This document shows, piece after piece, positions 17,132 to 26,837 of a DNA stretch of 64,000 nucleotides (positions are counted from its first letter, which is position 1; the number at the start of each line of letters is the position of its first letter). Below the pieces are notes generated by a model that was given only the letters and a program-made list of their open reading frames with translations, did no database searches and had not been told where the DNA came from. The stretch is from an uncultured Bacteroidaceae bacterium. GTDB lineage: Bacteria > Bacteroidota > Bacteroidia > Bacteroidales > Bacteroidaceae. The stretch covers positions 112,654 through 176,653 of the forward strand of contig CAJOEI010000002.1 in assembly GCA_905233465.1 (NCBI GenBank), written 5' to 3'. Position numbers and translations under genes: made by a program.

Positions 17132-18355
17132 CTAAAAGAAGATGTTTGCCACAATGATAGCAGTGACCATTGATGCGAGGTCGGCAAATAGTCCGCAAGG
17201 CAATGCATAACGCGTGCGGCGTATGCCCACGCTGCCAAAGTAGACGGCAAGGATGTAGAATGTGGTGTCTGTGCTGCCCTGGAAGATGCATGACAGTCGA
17301 CCCGCAAGGCTGTCAGGGCCGTATGTCTGCATGCATTCGAGCATCATGCCACGTGCTCCGCTGCCGCTGAGGGGCTTCATCAACGCTGTGGGCAGCGCAC
17401 CGGCGATGTCGCCGTTGCCGCCACAGGCCTCTACACACCATGCTATGCCACTGACGAGCCAGTCCATAGCGCCGGATGCGCGGAAGGCAGCAATAGCAAC
17501 GAGTATGGCTACAAGGTAGGGGATGATGCCGATGGCTGTATGGAAGCCTCCCTTGGCACCCTCAACGAAGGATTCGTAGACGTTGATGCGCCGACGCAAG
17601 CCCGCTAGGATGAAGGTAAGGATGATGCCGAGCAGAATGATATTGGCCACGTTGCCAGAGAAGACGCCCATCGCCTCGCGGCTTAGCACCTGAGCAGCCC
17701 AGGCCATGCCGGCAACGATAAGCGCGAACAGGGCCAGAGTGATGAGCACAGGACGATTCCACAGATTGATGCGCTGTATGGCTCCCGTGAGCGCCACACC
17801 TGCCACCATAGAGATGAGTGTGGTGAGCAAGATGGGTAGGAAGACATCGGTGGGCTGGGCTGCACCCATCTGAGCACGATAAGCCAAAATGGACACAGGC
17901 ACGATGGTCAGGCCTGCCGTGTTCATCACCAGAAACATAATCATCGAATTGGAGGCTGTGTCCTTGCGCGGATTTAGCTCCTGCAGGCCCTCCATAGCCT
18001 TCAGGCCCAACGGTGTGGCAGCGTTGTCGAGGCCAAGCATGTTGGCAGAGAGATTCATGAAGATGTTGCCAACGACAGGATGACCCTCTGGGATTTCAGG
18101 GAAGAGTCGCCGGAAGAGCGGTGACAGCCATTTGGCGAGATGCTCGACCATACCCGCACGCTCACCAATCTTCATGATGCCCATCCACAGGGACAGAACA
18201 CCTGTCAGGCCGATGGAGATCTCGAAGCCTGTCTTAGCGGATTCCATCGTGGCATCCATGATGGCGGGAAAGACTTCAACATCGCCAAAGAAAGCCAGCT
18301 TAACTGTAGCCACTATTGCTGCAATGACAAAAAATGCTATCCAAATATAGTTCAT
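17132..18355 (-). CDS. Nucleoside-recognition (SpmA-SpmB fusion) membrane protein
   Basis: 407 residues with two similar hydrophobic halves. The first has 'GLTGVLSLWMGIMKIGERAGMV...LSANMLGLDNAATPLGLKAM' (SpmA-like gate domain) and the second has 'IGIIPYLVAILVAIAAFRASGAMDWL...ALPTALMKPLSGSGARGM' (SpmB-like). The fused form is common in Bacteroidetes, where sporulation does not occur, so the spore maturation name should not be taken as function. It is thought to be a transporter-like inner-membrane protein; the substrate is unknown. Confidence 0.88.
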   Translation of the reverse strand: MNYIWIAFFVIAAIVATVKLAFFGDVEVFPAIMDATMESAKTGFEISIGLTGVLSLWMGIMKIGERAGMVEHLAKWLSPLFRRLFPEIPEGHPVVGNIFMNLSANMLGLDNAATPLGLKAMEGLQELNPRKDTASNSMIMFLVMNTAGLTIVPVSILAYRAQMGAAQPTDVFLPILLTTLISMVAGVALTGAIQRINLWNRPVLITLALFALIVAGMAWAAQVLSREAMGVFSGNVANIILLGIILTFILAGLRRRINVYESFVEGAKGGFHTAIGIIPYLVAILVAIAAFRASGAMDWLVSGIAWCVEACGGNGDIAGALPTALMKPLSGSGARGMMLECMQTYGPDSLAGRLSCIFQGSTDTTFYILAVYFGSVGIRRTRYALPCGLFADLASMVTAIIVANIFF

Positions 18356-18391
18356 AATGATAATCCTCCTTAACTTCTTAAACTTCCAATT

Positions 18392-19165
18392 CTATGGGTG
18401 CGAGGACAGAGAGCTACGCTTGTCGCGGTTGTAACTCCTGTAATCGTCAAGTGGGATTTCTACGTCAGGTTCTTGCAATTCGCCCACCGCCGGCAGACGT
18501 AAACGAAGGTACTTGATTGTCAAACCTCGCGCCAACCATTGTTGTTCGTAGTAAGTGCGGATGGAGAGGTCTAACGTCTCACTTCCCTCATCACTCATCA
18601 CTTCTCCATATAAGTCATCGGTACAGGCATCAACGGGCAGATGGTTGACCTCAGCAACAAACTTAGTATATGTGAACAGGAAGTTGCTGTCCGTCTTGAG
18701 ATGGATAATGCCATTATCTGGCAAGAAATGCCTGTAGCGCTGCAGGAAGAATGTTGACGTAAGACGCTTTGTAGCTTTCTTCATCTGCGGGTCTGAGAAT
18801 GTCAGCCATATCTCACAGACTTCATCAGGAGCAAAGAAGCGATCGATGATTTCGATATTGGTACGCAGAAATGCAACGTTCTTCAAACCTTCGCGCAACG
18901 ACTCGGTGGCTCCCGTCCACATTCGTGCGCCCTTGATGTCCACGCCGATAAAGTTACGGTCAGGGTAGCGGCGTGCCAAACCCACAGAATATTCACCGCG
19001 TCCGCACCCGAGCTCAAGCACGATGGGATTGCTGTTGTGGAAGACCTGTTCGTGCCAATGACCACGCATCTCAAATGGCACGTCTTCGACTACCGAATAG
19101 GGGTACTCGAAGACGTGTGGATAGGTCGCCATGTCGGCGAATTTGGCTAACTTGCCTTTGCTCAT
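18392..19165 (-). CDS. trmB: tRNA (guanine-46-N7)-methyltransferase
   Basis: An SAM-dependent enzyme that methylates G46 of tRNA. Motif I is '[24 protein letters not shown]', followed by '[16 protein letters not shown]', '[13 protein letters not shown]' and '[17 protein letters not shown]', all typical of TrmB. 257 residues. Between 'TDDLYGEV' and '[11 protein letters not shown]' there is an extra stretch ('[10 protein letters not shown]') encoded by a CTCACTTCCCTCATCACTCATCA-like microrepeat, which is longer than I recall in relatives. Confidence 0.93.
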   Translation of the reverse strand: MSKGKLAKFADMATYPHVFEYPYSVVEDVPFEMRGHWHEQVFHNSNPIVLELGCGRGEYSVGLARRYPDRNFIGVDIKGARMWTGATESLREGLKNVAFLRTNIEIIDRFFAPDEVCEIWLTFSDPQMKKATKRLTSTFFLQRYRHFLPDNGIIHLKTDSNFLFTYTKFVAEVNHLPVDACTDDLYGEVMSDEGSETLDLSIRTYYEQQWLARGLTIKYLRLRLPAVGELQEPDVEIPLDDYRSYNRDKRSSLSSHP

Positions 19166-19208
19166 CTTTCACGGCCTATGGCCATTGAACATTGTCCATT
19201 GAACAATA

Positions 19209-20231
19209 TTATTCAATCACAACAGTCGTCCAGTTGTGGACATCGGGTTCGATGCCGTACTGGATGTTGATGAGTTTCTGGTAGAGTTTGGTGCTAATGG
19301 GGCCAGGTTTGCCATCGGCGGCAAAGACATAGCTCTTGCCTGTCTCGGGGTCGTCGATGCGCTCAATGGGGCTGATAACGGCAGCAGTGCCGCATGCACC
19401 TGCCTCTTCGAAGGTAGAAAGCTCCTCAAGCGGAATCTGTCGGCGTTCGACCTTCAGCCCAAGGTCTGCAGCAAGCTGCATGAGGCTCTTGTTGGTGACA
19501 GAAGGCAGGATGCTGCTGCTGAGCGGGGTAATGTAGGTGTTGTCCTTGATGCCGAAGAAGTTGGCTGCACCACACTCATCGATATATTTCTTCTCCTTGG
19601 CATCGAGATAGAACTCGCAACTGTAGCCCTGCTCGTGTGCCCAAGTGTTGGCACGCAGACTGGCAGCGTAGTTGCCTCCCACCTTGTAGCAGCCAGTGCC
19701 AAGAGGAGCTGAACGGTCGTAGTCGCGAGTAATAACATACGGCGTGGTGGAGAAACCTCCCTTGAAGTACGGCCCAACAGGAGTAGCAAAAATGAGGAAC
19801 AGATAGTCGTTGGCAGGATGCACTCCGACCTGAGCCGTGGTACCAATGAGCAACGGACGCAAATATAGGGTGGCACCACTCTCATAGGGCGGGATAAAGC
19901 GCTCGTTCAGACGAACAACTTTTTTCACCATCTCCACGAACATCTCAGTAGGGACCTCAGGCATCACAATGCCTCGCGAAGTAGCTTGCAGGCGAGCTGC
20001 ATTCTCCTCTGGGCGGAATACACGCACCTTGCCGTCGGGACAACGATAAGCCTTAAGGCCCTCGAAAGCCTCTTGGCCATAGTGCAGGCAGGTGGCTGCT
20101 ATACTCATATTGATAGTTGTGTCTGAGGTGACCTCTATTTCGCCCCATTTGCCGTCACGCCAGTAGCAACGGACGTTGTAGTCGGTCGGGATGTAACCGA
20201 AACCGATGCTTTTCCAGTCAATGTCTTGCAT
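19209..20231 (-). CDS. ilvE: Branched-chain amino acid aminotransferase
   Basis: A PLP enzyme that moves the amino group between glutamate and the keto acids of Val, Leu and Ile. 340 residues. The PLP lysine lies in 'GTGCYKVGGNYAASLRANTWA', and the class IV aminotransferase features 'YLDAKEKKYIDECGAANFFGI' and 'GACGTAAVISPIERI' are present. It is of the larger BCAT type. It sits 23 nt upstream of nothing related on the same strand (xseB precedes it), so it is likely just part of a minus-strand run of core genes. Confidence 0.95.
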   Translation of the reverse strand: MQDIDWKSIGFGYIPTDYNVRCYWRDGKWGEIEVTSDTTINMSIAATCLHYGQEAFEGLKAYRCPDGKVRVFRPEENAARLQATSRGIVMPEVPTEMFVEMVKKVVRLNERFIPPYESGATLYLRPLLIGTTAQVGVHPANDYLFLIFATPVGPYFKGGFSTTPYVITRDYDRSAPLGTGCYKVGGNYAASLRANTWAHEQGYSCEFYLDAKEKKYIDECGAANFFGIKDNTYITPLSSSILPSVTNKSLMQLAADLGLKVERRQIPLEELSTFEEAGACGTAAVISPIERIDDPETGKSYVFAADGKPGPISTKLYQKLINIQYGIEPDVHNWTTVVIE

Positions 20232-20254
20232 ATTTGAAGTTGAGAGTTGAATGA

Positions 20255-20455
20255 TTACTTTTTGTTGTTTGCTGTTTCTGCCTCAAGCAATTGATTCACT
20301 TGTTCGTCCACCTTGGTGAGCCTGTCACGGCAAAAAGCAAGGAGTTCTTGTGCCTTGGCCAGCTTCTCGGCCAGAGTGTCAATGGGAACATTGCCAGATT
20401 CCATCTGGCGCGCGATGTCCTCCAGTTGGGTCATAGCTTCTTCGTAGGTCTGCAT
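20255..20455 (-). CDS. xseB: Exodeoxyribonuclease VII small subunit
   Basis: A 66-residue helical protein, 'TYEEAMTQLEDIARQMESGNVPIDTLAEKLAKAQELLAFCRDRL', which is the standard XseB pattern. With XseA (not in the window) it forms the single-strand exonuclease VII. The track starts at TTG (20461) inside the alaS stop; the ATG at 20455, two bases after that stop, is a better start and fits the family N-terminus. Confidence 0.93.
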   Translation of the reverse strand: MQTYEEAMTQLEDIARQMESGNVPIDTLAEKLAKAQELLAFCRDRLTKVDEQVNQLLEAETANNKK

Positions 20456-20457
20456 GG

Positions 20458-23088
20458 TCAATTCATCACCATTTGGAGGAACTTATCTATTGCAGCACTC
20501 AGCCCATCGATGTCGCGTCCGCCAGCTGTGGCGAAATGCGGTTGTCCACCGCCACCGCCCTGCATCAGCTTGGCGGCATCACGAATAATCTTGCCAACAT
20601 TCACACCGTGCTCCTTCACCAGCATGTCGCTGGCGGCACAAGTGAGCATTGGTTTTCCCTCGTTGACACTGCCGATACACACAATGGCATTATCCACCTC
20701 AGCACGAAGCTGGAAGGCGATGTCCTTGACAGCTTCAGCAGGCAAAATGGTGCGTCCGCTGATGAGGCATATGCCATTGCGTTCAACAGCATGTTGCAGC
20801 AACTCTTGCTTATAAGCCTGAGCTTTCTCGTGGATGAAAGCATCTGCCTGCTTCTTCATCTCTGCATTCTCACACACGAGGCGCTCAATGGCAGCCTTGA
20901 CATCAGGCACACCATTAAACAGCTGACGCATGGACTCAATGCTGTCTTGCAAATTATAGAGCACATCCTCGACCTTTGCTCCTGTTATGGCCTCAATGCG
21001 GCGTATGCCAGCGGCCACGCTGCTCTCGCCGACAATCTTGAACATACCAATCTGGCCGGTAGCCTTGACGTGGCAACCGCCACAGAACTCCACGCTGCTG
21101 CCAAACTGCACCACACGTACACGGTCGCCGTATTTCTCACCGAAGAGGGCTATGGCACCGAGTTCTTTAGCTTGCTCAATGGGCACATTGCGATGATCCT
21201 GAAGAGGTATGTTCTCGCGGATGCGAGCGTTGACGATGCGTTCTACTTGACGCAATTCCTCGGAAGTGACTTTCTGGAAATGGCTAAAGTCGAAGCGCAA
21301 ACCATCGGGCGAGACGAGCGAGCCCTTCTGCTCGACGTGTGTGCCAAGCACCTGTCGCAGAGCCTGATCCAACAAGTGCGTAGCACTGTGATTGGCCTCG
21401 CTGGCACGGCGACGGTCGGTGTCGACACATGCCATGAATGGCGCTTCGGGATGCTCTGGCAGACGTTTGGCAATGTGCACAGTGAGTCCGTTCTCGCTCT
21501 TGGTGTCGATGATATCAATAGTCTCGAACTCGCTGACGAGGGCACCCTGATCGCCTACCTGTCCACCCATCTCAGCATAAAATGGCGTGTAATCAAGGAC
21601 AATCTGATAGTAGGTCTGTTTTTTCTGCACTATACGACGGTAACGCAGGATGCGACATTCGTATTCGGTGTAGTCCCAACCGACGAAACTGGTAGATTCA
21701 ACTGCAGAACCGTCAACCACATTTACCCAGTCGTCTGTCTCCACAGCGGCTGCATTGCGGGCGCGCTCCTTCTGCTTCTGCATCTCGGCGTTGAATCCTG
21801 CCTCGTCCACTGTAAGTCCATTCTCGCGGCAGATGAGTTGTGTCAAGTCAAGCGGGAAACCGTAGGTGTCGAAGAGCGTGAAGGCATCTGTGCCGCTGAT
21901 TTCTGTCTTGCCAGCAGCCTTGGTATCAGCCATCACACGGTCAAGCAGCTTGATGCCCGTCTCCAGTGTACGCAGAAAACTCTCTTCCTCCTCCTTCATC
22001 ACCTTGGCAATGAGCTCGCGTTGTGCCACGAGTTCAGGATATGCCCCACCCATTTGCTCGGTGAGCGTAGGCAGCAACAGGTGCATGAACGGACGTTTCT
22101 GTCCGAGGAAGGTGTAAGCGTAGCGCACAGCACGACGCAAAATGCGTCGGATGACGTAACCGGCTTTGGCATTACCCGGCAGTTGGCCGTCGGCAATAGA
22201 GAATGCCACAGCGCGTATGTGGTCAGCAATAACACGCATGGCGACATCGATATCCTCGCTTTGGCCATAACGTTTGCCAGACAGCTGTTCGATGGCACGA
22301 ATGGTGGGCTGGAAGACATCGGTGTCATAGTTTGAGTGTTTGCCTTGGATGGCGCGCACAAGTCGCTCAAAGCCCATACCAGTGTCTATCACGTTCATGC
22401 CCAGAGGCACAAGCGAGCCATCGGCACGACGTTCAAACTGCATGAAAACGATATTCCAGATTTCTATGACCTGAGGATCGTCTTTGTTCACGAGTTCGCG
22501 TCCAGGCACTTTGGCTTTCTCTTCAGGTGTGCGGCTGTCGAGATGTATCTCCGAGCACGGGCCACAGGGGCCTGTATCACCCATCTCCCAGAAATTGTCA
22601 TGTTTGTTGCCATTGATGATGTGGTCGGCAGGCACGTGTTTTGCCCAGAAGCTGGCTGCCTCGTCATCACGTGGTATATTATCTTCGGGCGAGCCCTCGA
22701 ACACTGTCACATACAAATCTTTAGGGTCGAGACCCAACACGTTGACAAGGTATTCCCAGGCCATGTCGATGGCACCTTCCTTGAAGTAGTCACCAAACGA
22801 CCAGTTACCAAGCATCTCGAACATCGTGTGATGGTATGTGTCATGTCCCACCTCCTCAAGATCGTTGTGTTTGCCACTAACACGAAGGCATTTCTGTGAG
22901 TCTGCACGTCGACGAGGTTCAGGGTCACGCTGGCCAAGAATAATGTCCTTCCACTGGTTCATACCAGCGTTGGTGAACATAAGTGTGGGATCGTCTTTGA
23001 CGACCATCGGAGCAGATGCCACTATAGTGTGGCCTTGTTTAGCAAAAAATTCTTTGAAGCTCTCTCGAATTTCGTTGGCTGTGAGCAT
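20458..23088 (-). CDS. alaS: Alanyl-tRNA synthetase
   Basis: 876 residues, full length. The class II catalytic domain has '[15 protein letters not shown]' and '[25 protein letters not shown]'. The editing domain zinc ligands are visible as '[18 protein letters not shown]' (HxxxH) and '[14 protein letters not shown]' (CxxxH part). The C-terminal C-Ala domain ends with the Gly-rich '[15 protein letters not shown]'. It heads the minus-strand run alaS-xseB-ilvE. Its promoter box lies at 23135-23142. Confidence 0.97.
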   Translation of the reverse strand: MLTANEIRESFKEFFAKQGHTIVASAPMVVKDDPTLMFTNAGMNQWKDIILGQRDPEPRRRADSQKCLRVSGKHNDLEEVGHDTYHHTMFEMLGNWSFGDYFKEGAIDMAWEYLVNVLGLDPKDLYVTVFEGSPEDNIPRDDEAASFWAKHVPADHIINGNKHDNFWEMGDTGPCGPCSEIHLDSRTPEEKAKVPGRELVNKDDPQVIEIWNIVFMQFERRADGSLVPLGMNVIDTGMGFERLVRAIQGKHSNYDTDVFQPTIRAIEQLSGKRYGQSEDIDVAMRVIADHIRAVAFSIADGQLPGNAKAGYVIRRILRRAVRYAYTFLGQKRPFMHLLLPTLTEQMGGAYPELVAQRELIAKVMKEEEESFLRTLETGIKLLDRVMADTKAAGKTEISGTDAFTLFDTYGFPLDLTQLICRENGLTVDEAGFNAEMQKQKERARNAAAVETDDWVNVVDGSAVESTSFVGWDYTEYECRILRYRRIVQKKQTYYQIVLDYTPFYAEMGGQVGDQGALVSEFETIDIIDTKSENGLTVHIAKRLPEHPEAPFMACVDTDRRRASEANHSATHLLDQALRQVLGTHVEQKGSLVSPDGLRFDFSHFQKVTSEELRQVERIVNARIRENIPLQDHRNVPIEQAKELGAIALFGEKYGDRVRVVQFGSSVEFCGGCHVKATGQIGMFKIVGESSVAAGIRRIEAITGAKVEDVLYNLQDSIESMRQLFNGVPDVKAAIERLVCENAEMKKQADAFIHEKAQAYKQELLQHAVERNGICLISGRTILPAEAVKDIAFQLRAEVDNAIVCIGSVNEGKPMLTCAASDMLVKEHGVNVGKIIRDAAKLMQGGGGGQPHFATAGGRDIDGLSAAIDKFLQMVMN

Positions 23089-23134
23089 CTTTATAATTAA
23101 ATTTGACTGTTAATGCTGAATTATAATGCGGGCG

Positions 23135-23142
23135 CAAAGGTA
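23135..23142 (-). promoter_or_regulatory. Bacteroidetes -7 box for alaS
   Basis: On the minus strand TACCTTTG is followed by CGCCCGC, 46 nt before the alaS ATG. It matches TAnnTTTG. No clear TTTG at the usual -33 distance. Confidence 0.6.
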
Positions 23143-23213
23143 GTGAAAAAGTTGGAAGTAAATGGTTGAGAATTGAAAGATTTGTATAAAAATAGCAAAA
23201 TTATTGTCAAATG

Positions 23214-23245
23214 TTTGGTTAGGTCGCAGAATGGACGTACTTTTG
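23214..23245 (+). promoter_or_regulatory. Promoter for merR-like gene (TTTG-N20-TACTTTTG)
   Basis: A -33 TTTG (23214-23217) and a -7 TACTTTTG (23238-23245) are 20 nt apart, close to the Bacteroidetes consensus TTTG-N19-TAnnTTTG. It lies 32 nt before the ATG at 23278. Confidence 0.7.
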
Positions 23246-23277
23246 TCAAGGAATCTTTCAAATTTCAACTTTCGAAT

Positions 23278-23625
23278 ATGCCATTAAGCCCACAGAAGGA
23301 CCTCAAGCAGTTTTATTCCATAGCAGAGGTGAGTGAGATGTTCTCGCTGCCAGCATCGTTGTTGCGCTACTGGGAGAAAGAGTTTCCCAGCCTTCGGCCT
23401 CGCAAGAGCAACAACAATGTCCGAATGTACACACGCGAGGATGTTGAGGAAGTGCGGCTCATTCGAGACTTGGTGAAAGGACGCAATATGAAGTTGGCAG
23501 CAGCTCGAGAGCTACTTCACCGCAACCGCGAAGGAGTGCGCAATAGTTCCGACTTGATGGCACGCCTGCAGAACGTGCGTGAGCAACTCGTGTCCATCAA
23601 ACGAGAACTTGACAGAATCAACTAA
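23278..23625 (+). CDS. MerR-family transcription regulator
   Basis: A small 115-residue protein with the MerR helix-turn-helix and wing: 'FYSIAEVSEMFSLPASLLRYWEKEFPSLRPRKSNNNVRMYTREDVEEVRLI', then 'LVKGRNMKLAAARELL' and a coiled C-terminal helix. The track start at TTG 23173 covers the promoter; the ATG at 23278 fits the family. There is no effector domain, as in other short MerR-like proteins of Bacteroidetes. It is divergent from alaS and convergent with uxaA. Its target is unknown. Confidence 0.88.
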   Translation: MPLSPQKDLKQFYSIAEVSEMFSLPASLLRYWEKEFPSLRPRKSNNNVRMYTREDVEEVRLIRDLVKGRNMKLAAARELLHRNREGVRNSSDLMARLQNVREQLVSIKRELDRIN

Positions 23626-23650
23626 GATGCTATTTTAGGCCATAAGGGAC

Positions 23651-25204
23651 TCAGAGCGTTACGCCATTCTTGAATATTGCAAACTCGGCATTGCCGTGAA
23701 CTTCCGCAGCTGTGCGCGTGCGGCCTGACGCAACGTCAATGACGCAGTTGATAAAACGTTGCAACAGCTCAGCCATCGATGCTCCATTAAGTAATGCGCC
23801 CGCATCGAAGTCAATCCATTGTGGCTTGCGACGGGCCAAGTCGCTGTTGGAGCTCACTTTCATAGTAGGGACAAATGTGGAGAAAGGTGTTCCCCGACCC
23901 GTTGTAAACAGTACGAGCTGACAGCCTGCCGCCGCCAAAGCTGTGCTTGCAACAAGATCGTTTCCTGGCGCGGAAAGAAGATACAACCCATCTCTCACCT
24001 CACTACTCTTTTCCCTCTTCTCTAATCTCTCACCATACTCCAGCACTCCCACAACAGGAACTGTGCCACCTTTCTGCGTACATCCGAGAGCCTTCTCTTC
24101 AAGCGTTGAGATGCCTCCAGCCTTGTTACCAGGCGAAGGATTCTCACCCACAGGCTGACCGTGACTTCGAAAATAATCTTTGAAGTCGTCAATGAGATGG
24201 CAAATCTGTTCCCGCACCTGTGAAGATACAGCGCGTTGAATGAGAAGTTGTTCTGCGCCAAACATCTCTGGTACTTCCGTTAGGATAGCTGTGCCGCCTT
24301 GCTCCTTGCAGAGCCAGTCGGTGAAGGCTCCAAGAAGCGGGTTGGCTGTGATACCAGAAAACCCATCAGAGCCTCCACACTTCAGCCCTATATGCAATTT
24401 ATTAATAGGTACACGCACGCGAGAGTCGGTCCGAGCCTGAGTGAATAATTCCCTGACAAGACGCAGGCCTGCTTCCACTTCATCACCCTCGACTTCTTGA
24501 CATATCATGAAACGAATGCGCTGGCGGTCGTAGTCACCCAACAGCATCTCGAACTCACGCGGCTGGTTGTTCTCGCAACCGAGTCCCACCACCAGCACGC
24601 CGCCAGCATTGGGATGCAAAACCATATCGCGAAGAATCTTGCGCGTATTCTCGTGATCGTCACCTAACTGAGAGCAGCCATAGTTATGCGGAAAGTAGTT
24701 AATCTCTACCTCGTTATATTCTTCTCCATCCACTATTTTATCCTGTATCTCAGCCCTAACTCGCTCCACTATTTGTCGACATATGCCATTGACACAGCCC
24801 ACTGTAGGTATGACCCAAATGTCATTGCGAATACCTACTTGACCATCAGGTCGCTGGTAACCAAGAAATGAGACTCCATCATCTCCACGCCGTCCCGTTG
24901 GCAAGGGGAAGTCCTCATCCTTACAGGATGGCAGAGAGGAGGCTGTCTCCAAATTTGTCTTCACATTGTTGTGATCTACCAATTGGCCAGCGGTGATATC
25001 CTGCTTGGCATGACCTATGGGAAAACCATATTTAATAATATCCTCACCCTCACGAATATCTCTCAACGCCACTTTATGCCCAGCAGGTATGTTGTCGGCT
25101 AAGACTATATGTTGCCCGCCAAATGACATCTCTGAATTGGCCATTAATGGCTGTAGTGCTACAGCAACTGTATCTAATGGATGTATTTGGAGTATTTCTC
25201 TCAT
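23651..25204 (-). CDS. uxaA: Altronate dehydratase
   Basis: It turns D-altronate into 2-keto-3-deoxygluconate in galacturonate use. 517 residues. The N-terminal SAF domain ('LADNIPAGHKVALRDIREGEDIIKYGFPIGHA') and the catalytic part ('GYQRPDGQVGIRNDIWVIPTVGCVN', 'FPHNYGCSQLGDDHENTRKIL', 'VVGLGCENNQ') are intact. No other hexuronate genes are beside it, although a pectate lyase lies 8 kb away. A microrepeat-coded stretch ('YGERLEKREKSSEVRDGLYL') interrupts the second half around + strand 23991-24033. Confidence 0.93.
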   Translation of the reverse strand: MREILQIHPLDTVAVALQPLMANSEMSFGGQHIVLADNIPAGHKVALRDIREGEDIIKYGFPIGHAKQDITAGQLVDHNNVKTNLETASSLPSCKDEDFPLPTGRRGDDGVSFLGYQRPDGQVGIRNDIWVIPTVGCVNGICRQIVERVRAEIQDKIVDGEEYNEVEINYFPHNYGCSQLGDDHENTRKILRDMVLHPNAGGVLVVGLGCENNQPREFEMLLGDYDRQRIRFMICQEVEGDEVEAGLRLVRELFTQARTDSRVRVPINKLHIGLKCGGSDGFSGITANPLLGAFTDWLCKEQGGTAILTEVPEMFGAEQLLIQRAVSSQVREQICHLIDDFKDYFRSHGQPVGENPSPGNKAGGISTLEEKALGCTQKGGTVPVVGVLEYGERLEKREKSSEVRDGLYLLSAPGNDLVASTALAAAGCQLVLFTTGRGTPFSTFVPTMKVSSNSDLARRKPQWIDFDAGALLNGASMAELLQRFINCVIDVASGRTRTAAEVHGNAEFAIFKNGVTL

Positions 25205-25233
25205 ACGGTGTACTTATGATAACAGTGATACTT

Positions 25234-26559
25234 TTATTTGGGGCTACTTGTCAATTCCGTATAGTTCATTATACGCATCTCCGTAGCCTCGCATATTTCT
25301 TTTGCCAGATCATTGAGGGTATGGAAATGTTCATAGTTTGAAATGCCATCCATCTGCCAAGGCGATAGTATGAGCATCCGACCTTCAGCACACGCGAAAA
25401 AACGTCGCTCTGATGGCTTCCAATAGCGCGAGATGGGCTGCGCCTGCAAAAGAATCAAAGGATAACCCTCGTCAATGGCTTGATTGGCCACAAGGCTTTC
25501 GCCCCTCGAGATACCAGGTGTCACTAATACTGTTCCCTCATCTGCCTGTTGTATCAGCTGTGCTCTTTCATTGGCATAAGCCTTCGTCAGATGAGTGGGT
25601 GCCACCCGCGAATCAATAGCCATACGCTCACGCTCCTTATCAGTAAGGGCCACTGCAGCCAATATTGATGCCCGTTCCTCCGCGTCCACCTGCGTGAAGC
25701 GATGAAAGAAGACCTGCGCTTTCATCGGATATTTCAGGAGGAATAGGTTACCATAGGCCGCATATTCGCGCCCACCTATCCATAAATGCAACTGCCGCTC
25801 CATCAACCGCGGACACTCCTCGCGGATCCTCGCCCGCAATGGGTTCTCCAACATATATCGCTTGATATTCTCGAGCATGCCAGGGCGATTGATGATGCGA
25901 TCATGATAGCCGGATTCGAAAAGCACGGGTCGCAAGCCTTTCTCCTCTGGTATCCCCGCATTATATCCCGAAGGAGAAGCCTCGGGCACAATAACCACGA
26001 CAGCAGCCTGCTTTTCCGTTCCCTCATTCGAGGCCTCAGTGCCCAGCGTTTCTCCGCTGGGCTGCCTCTTGGCAGCAGCAGCGGGATTTATCACAGCGTT
26101 CTGAAGCGCCCACCAAGCCCTTGTGCAGCCCGTCTTGAAACCCCGGATTATGCTTCCCAGATGCTTCCCCTCTGGCAACCGCTCCTTCACGCGAATAAGT
26201 ATGTGAATATGATCAGGCATCATAGCCACACGCCAAACATCCACTTGTGGATAAACCATCGTAATCTTCGGCACCTCCTCTTCAAGCACTCTTCGACCTA
26301 ACTCCGACAATACCATGTGCGGTGCTTTCCAATCCCTCATCCATGCCTCTTTGTCCAACCGTTTCGTCGCCATCGCACTCCCCTCAATATGTCCGAATAC
26401 ACGAGCTCGTCCTTCCGTGACTATCGTCACCATATACGTTCCCACCTCACTATAGTCATGCGCCCAAGACCGCCGATGTCCGCTCGGCTTCACCTCGTTG
26501 CGCACAGCACCGTGATTGCTGTAGTGCTTCTCTTCGGATTGTTCCATTACAGGTAACAT
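25234..26559 (-). CDS. REP-associated tyrosine transposase (RAYT)-like protein with extra C-terminal domain
   Basis: The N-terminal half fits the Y1/IS200-like TnpA_REP fold: 'GTYMVTIVTEGRARVFGHIEG', the HUH motif in 'MMPDHIHILIRVKERLPEGKHLGSIIRGFK', and 'FESGYHDRIINRPGMLENIKRYMLENPLRARI', where the Tyr before 'MLENP' is the expected nucleophile. A further roughly 150 residues follow. In them 'EGTVLVTPGISRGESLVANQAIDEGYPLILLQ' looks like a Rossmann/DprA-SLOG-type core; this is a weak inference. The track starts at GTG 26586; the ATGs at 26559 or 26547 are more likely. A palindrome array lies 138 bp upstream. It is cotranscribed in direction with uxaA (29 nt gap). Confidence 0.75.
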   Translation of the reverse strand: MLPVMEQSEEKHYSNHGAVRNEVKPSGHRRSWAHDYSEVGTYMVTIVTEGRARVFGHIEGSAMATKRLDKEAWMRDWKAPHMVLSELGRRVLEEEVPKITMVYPQVDVWRVAMMPDHIHILIRVKERLPEGKHLGSIIRGFKTGCTRAWWALQNAVINPAAAAKRQPSGETLGTEASNEGTEKQAAVVVIVPEASPSGYNAGIPEEKGLRPVLFESGYHDRIINRPGMLENIKRYMLENPLRARIREECPRLMERQLHLWIGGREYAAYGNLFLLKYPMKAQVFFHRFTQVDAEERASILAAVALTDKERERMAIDSRVAPTHLTKAYANERAQLIQQADEGTVLVTPGISRGESLVANQAIDEGYPLILLQAQPISRYWKPSERRFFACAEGRMLILSPWQMDGISNYEHFHTLNDLAKEICEATEMRIMNYTELTSSPK

Positions 26560-26696
26560 ACAATGGTTTATTGTTCTTTTGCCCACAAAAGTACAACAAA
26601 GCTCCGAATAATACCCTAACCTCCCATAAAACCTCGATTATTATAACTTTATTTCACTTTTGGCAATTACTCATTCCCGCCAAACATCCTCCGGTC

Positions 26697-26770
26697 GATG
26701 CTCTTGCATCATGCGGACGATGCTACTGCATCCTGCGGACAATGCACGTGCATCGTCCATAGGATGCATC
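26697..26770. repeat. Array C: four GATGC-N-GCATC palindromes at exact 22 bp spacing
   Basis: Units start at 26697 (GATGCTCTTGCATC), 26719 (GATGCTACTGCATC), 26741 (AATGCACGTGCATC) and 26763 (GATGCATC), every 22 bp exactly. Spacers are 8 nt (ATGCGGAC, CTGCGGAC, GTCCATAG). It lies between the RAYT-like gene and the frd operon terminator. The arm sequence is unlike arrays A and B, but the design is the same. Confidence 0.9.
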
Positions 26771-26784
26771 ATCTTATTAATAAA

Positions 26785-26820
26785 GTTGTGAGGGGCAAGA
26801 ATTCTTGTCCCTCACAACTC
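26785..26820 (-). terminator. Intrinsic terminator of frdCAB operon
   Basis: A long inverted repeat, GTTGTGAGGGGCAAGA / TTCTTGTCCCTCACAAC, has about 15 paired bases with one G-U and is flanked by TTTAT on the minus strand and CTCTTTAT on the plus strand. It lies 18 nt past the frdB stop. Confidence 0.85.
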
Positions 26821-26837
26821 TTTATAAACAAGCTCAA

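Noticed and set aside
17132-18355. Sporulation gene
   Set aside because: SpmA/SpmB-like fusions are common in non-sporulating Bacteroidetes, and no other sporulation genes are present.
20473-22335. 620-residue ORF on the plus strand
   Set aside because: It lies wholly antisense to alaS, whose motifs are complete. The ORF translation shows no domain I recognise; it is a codon-use shadow.
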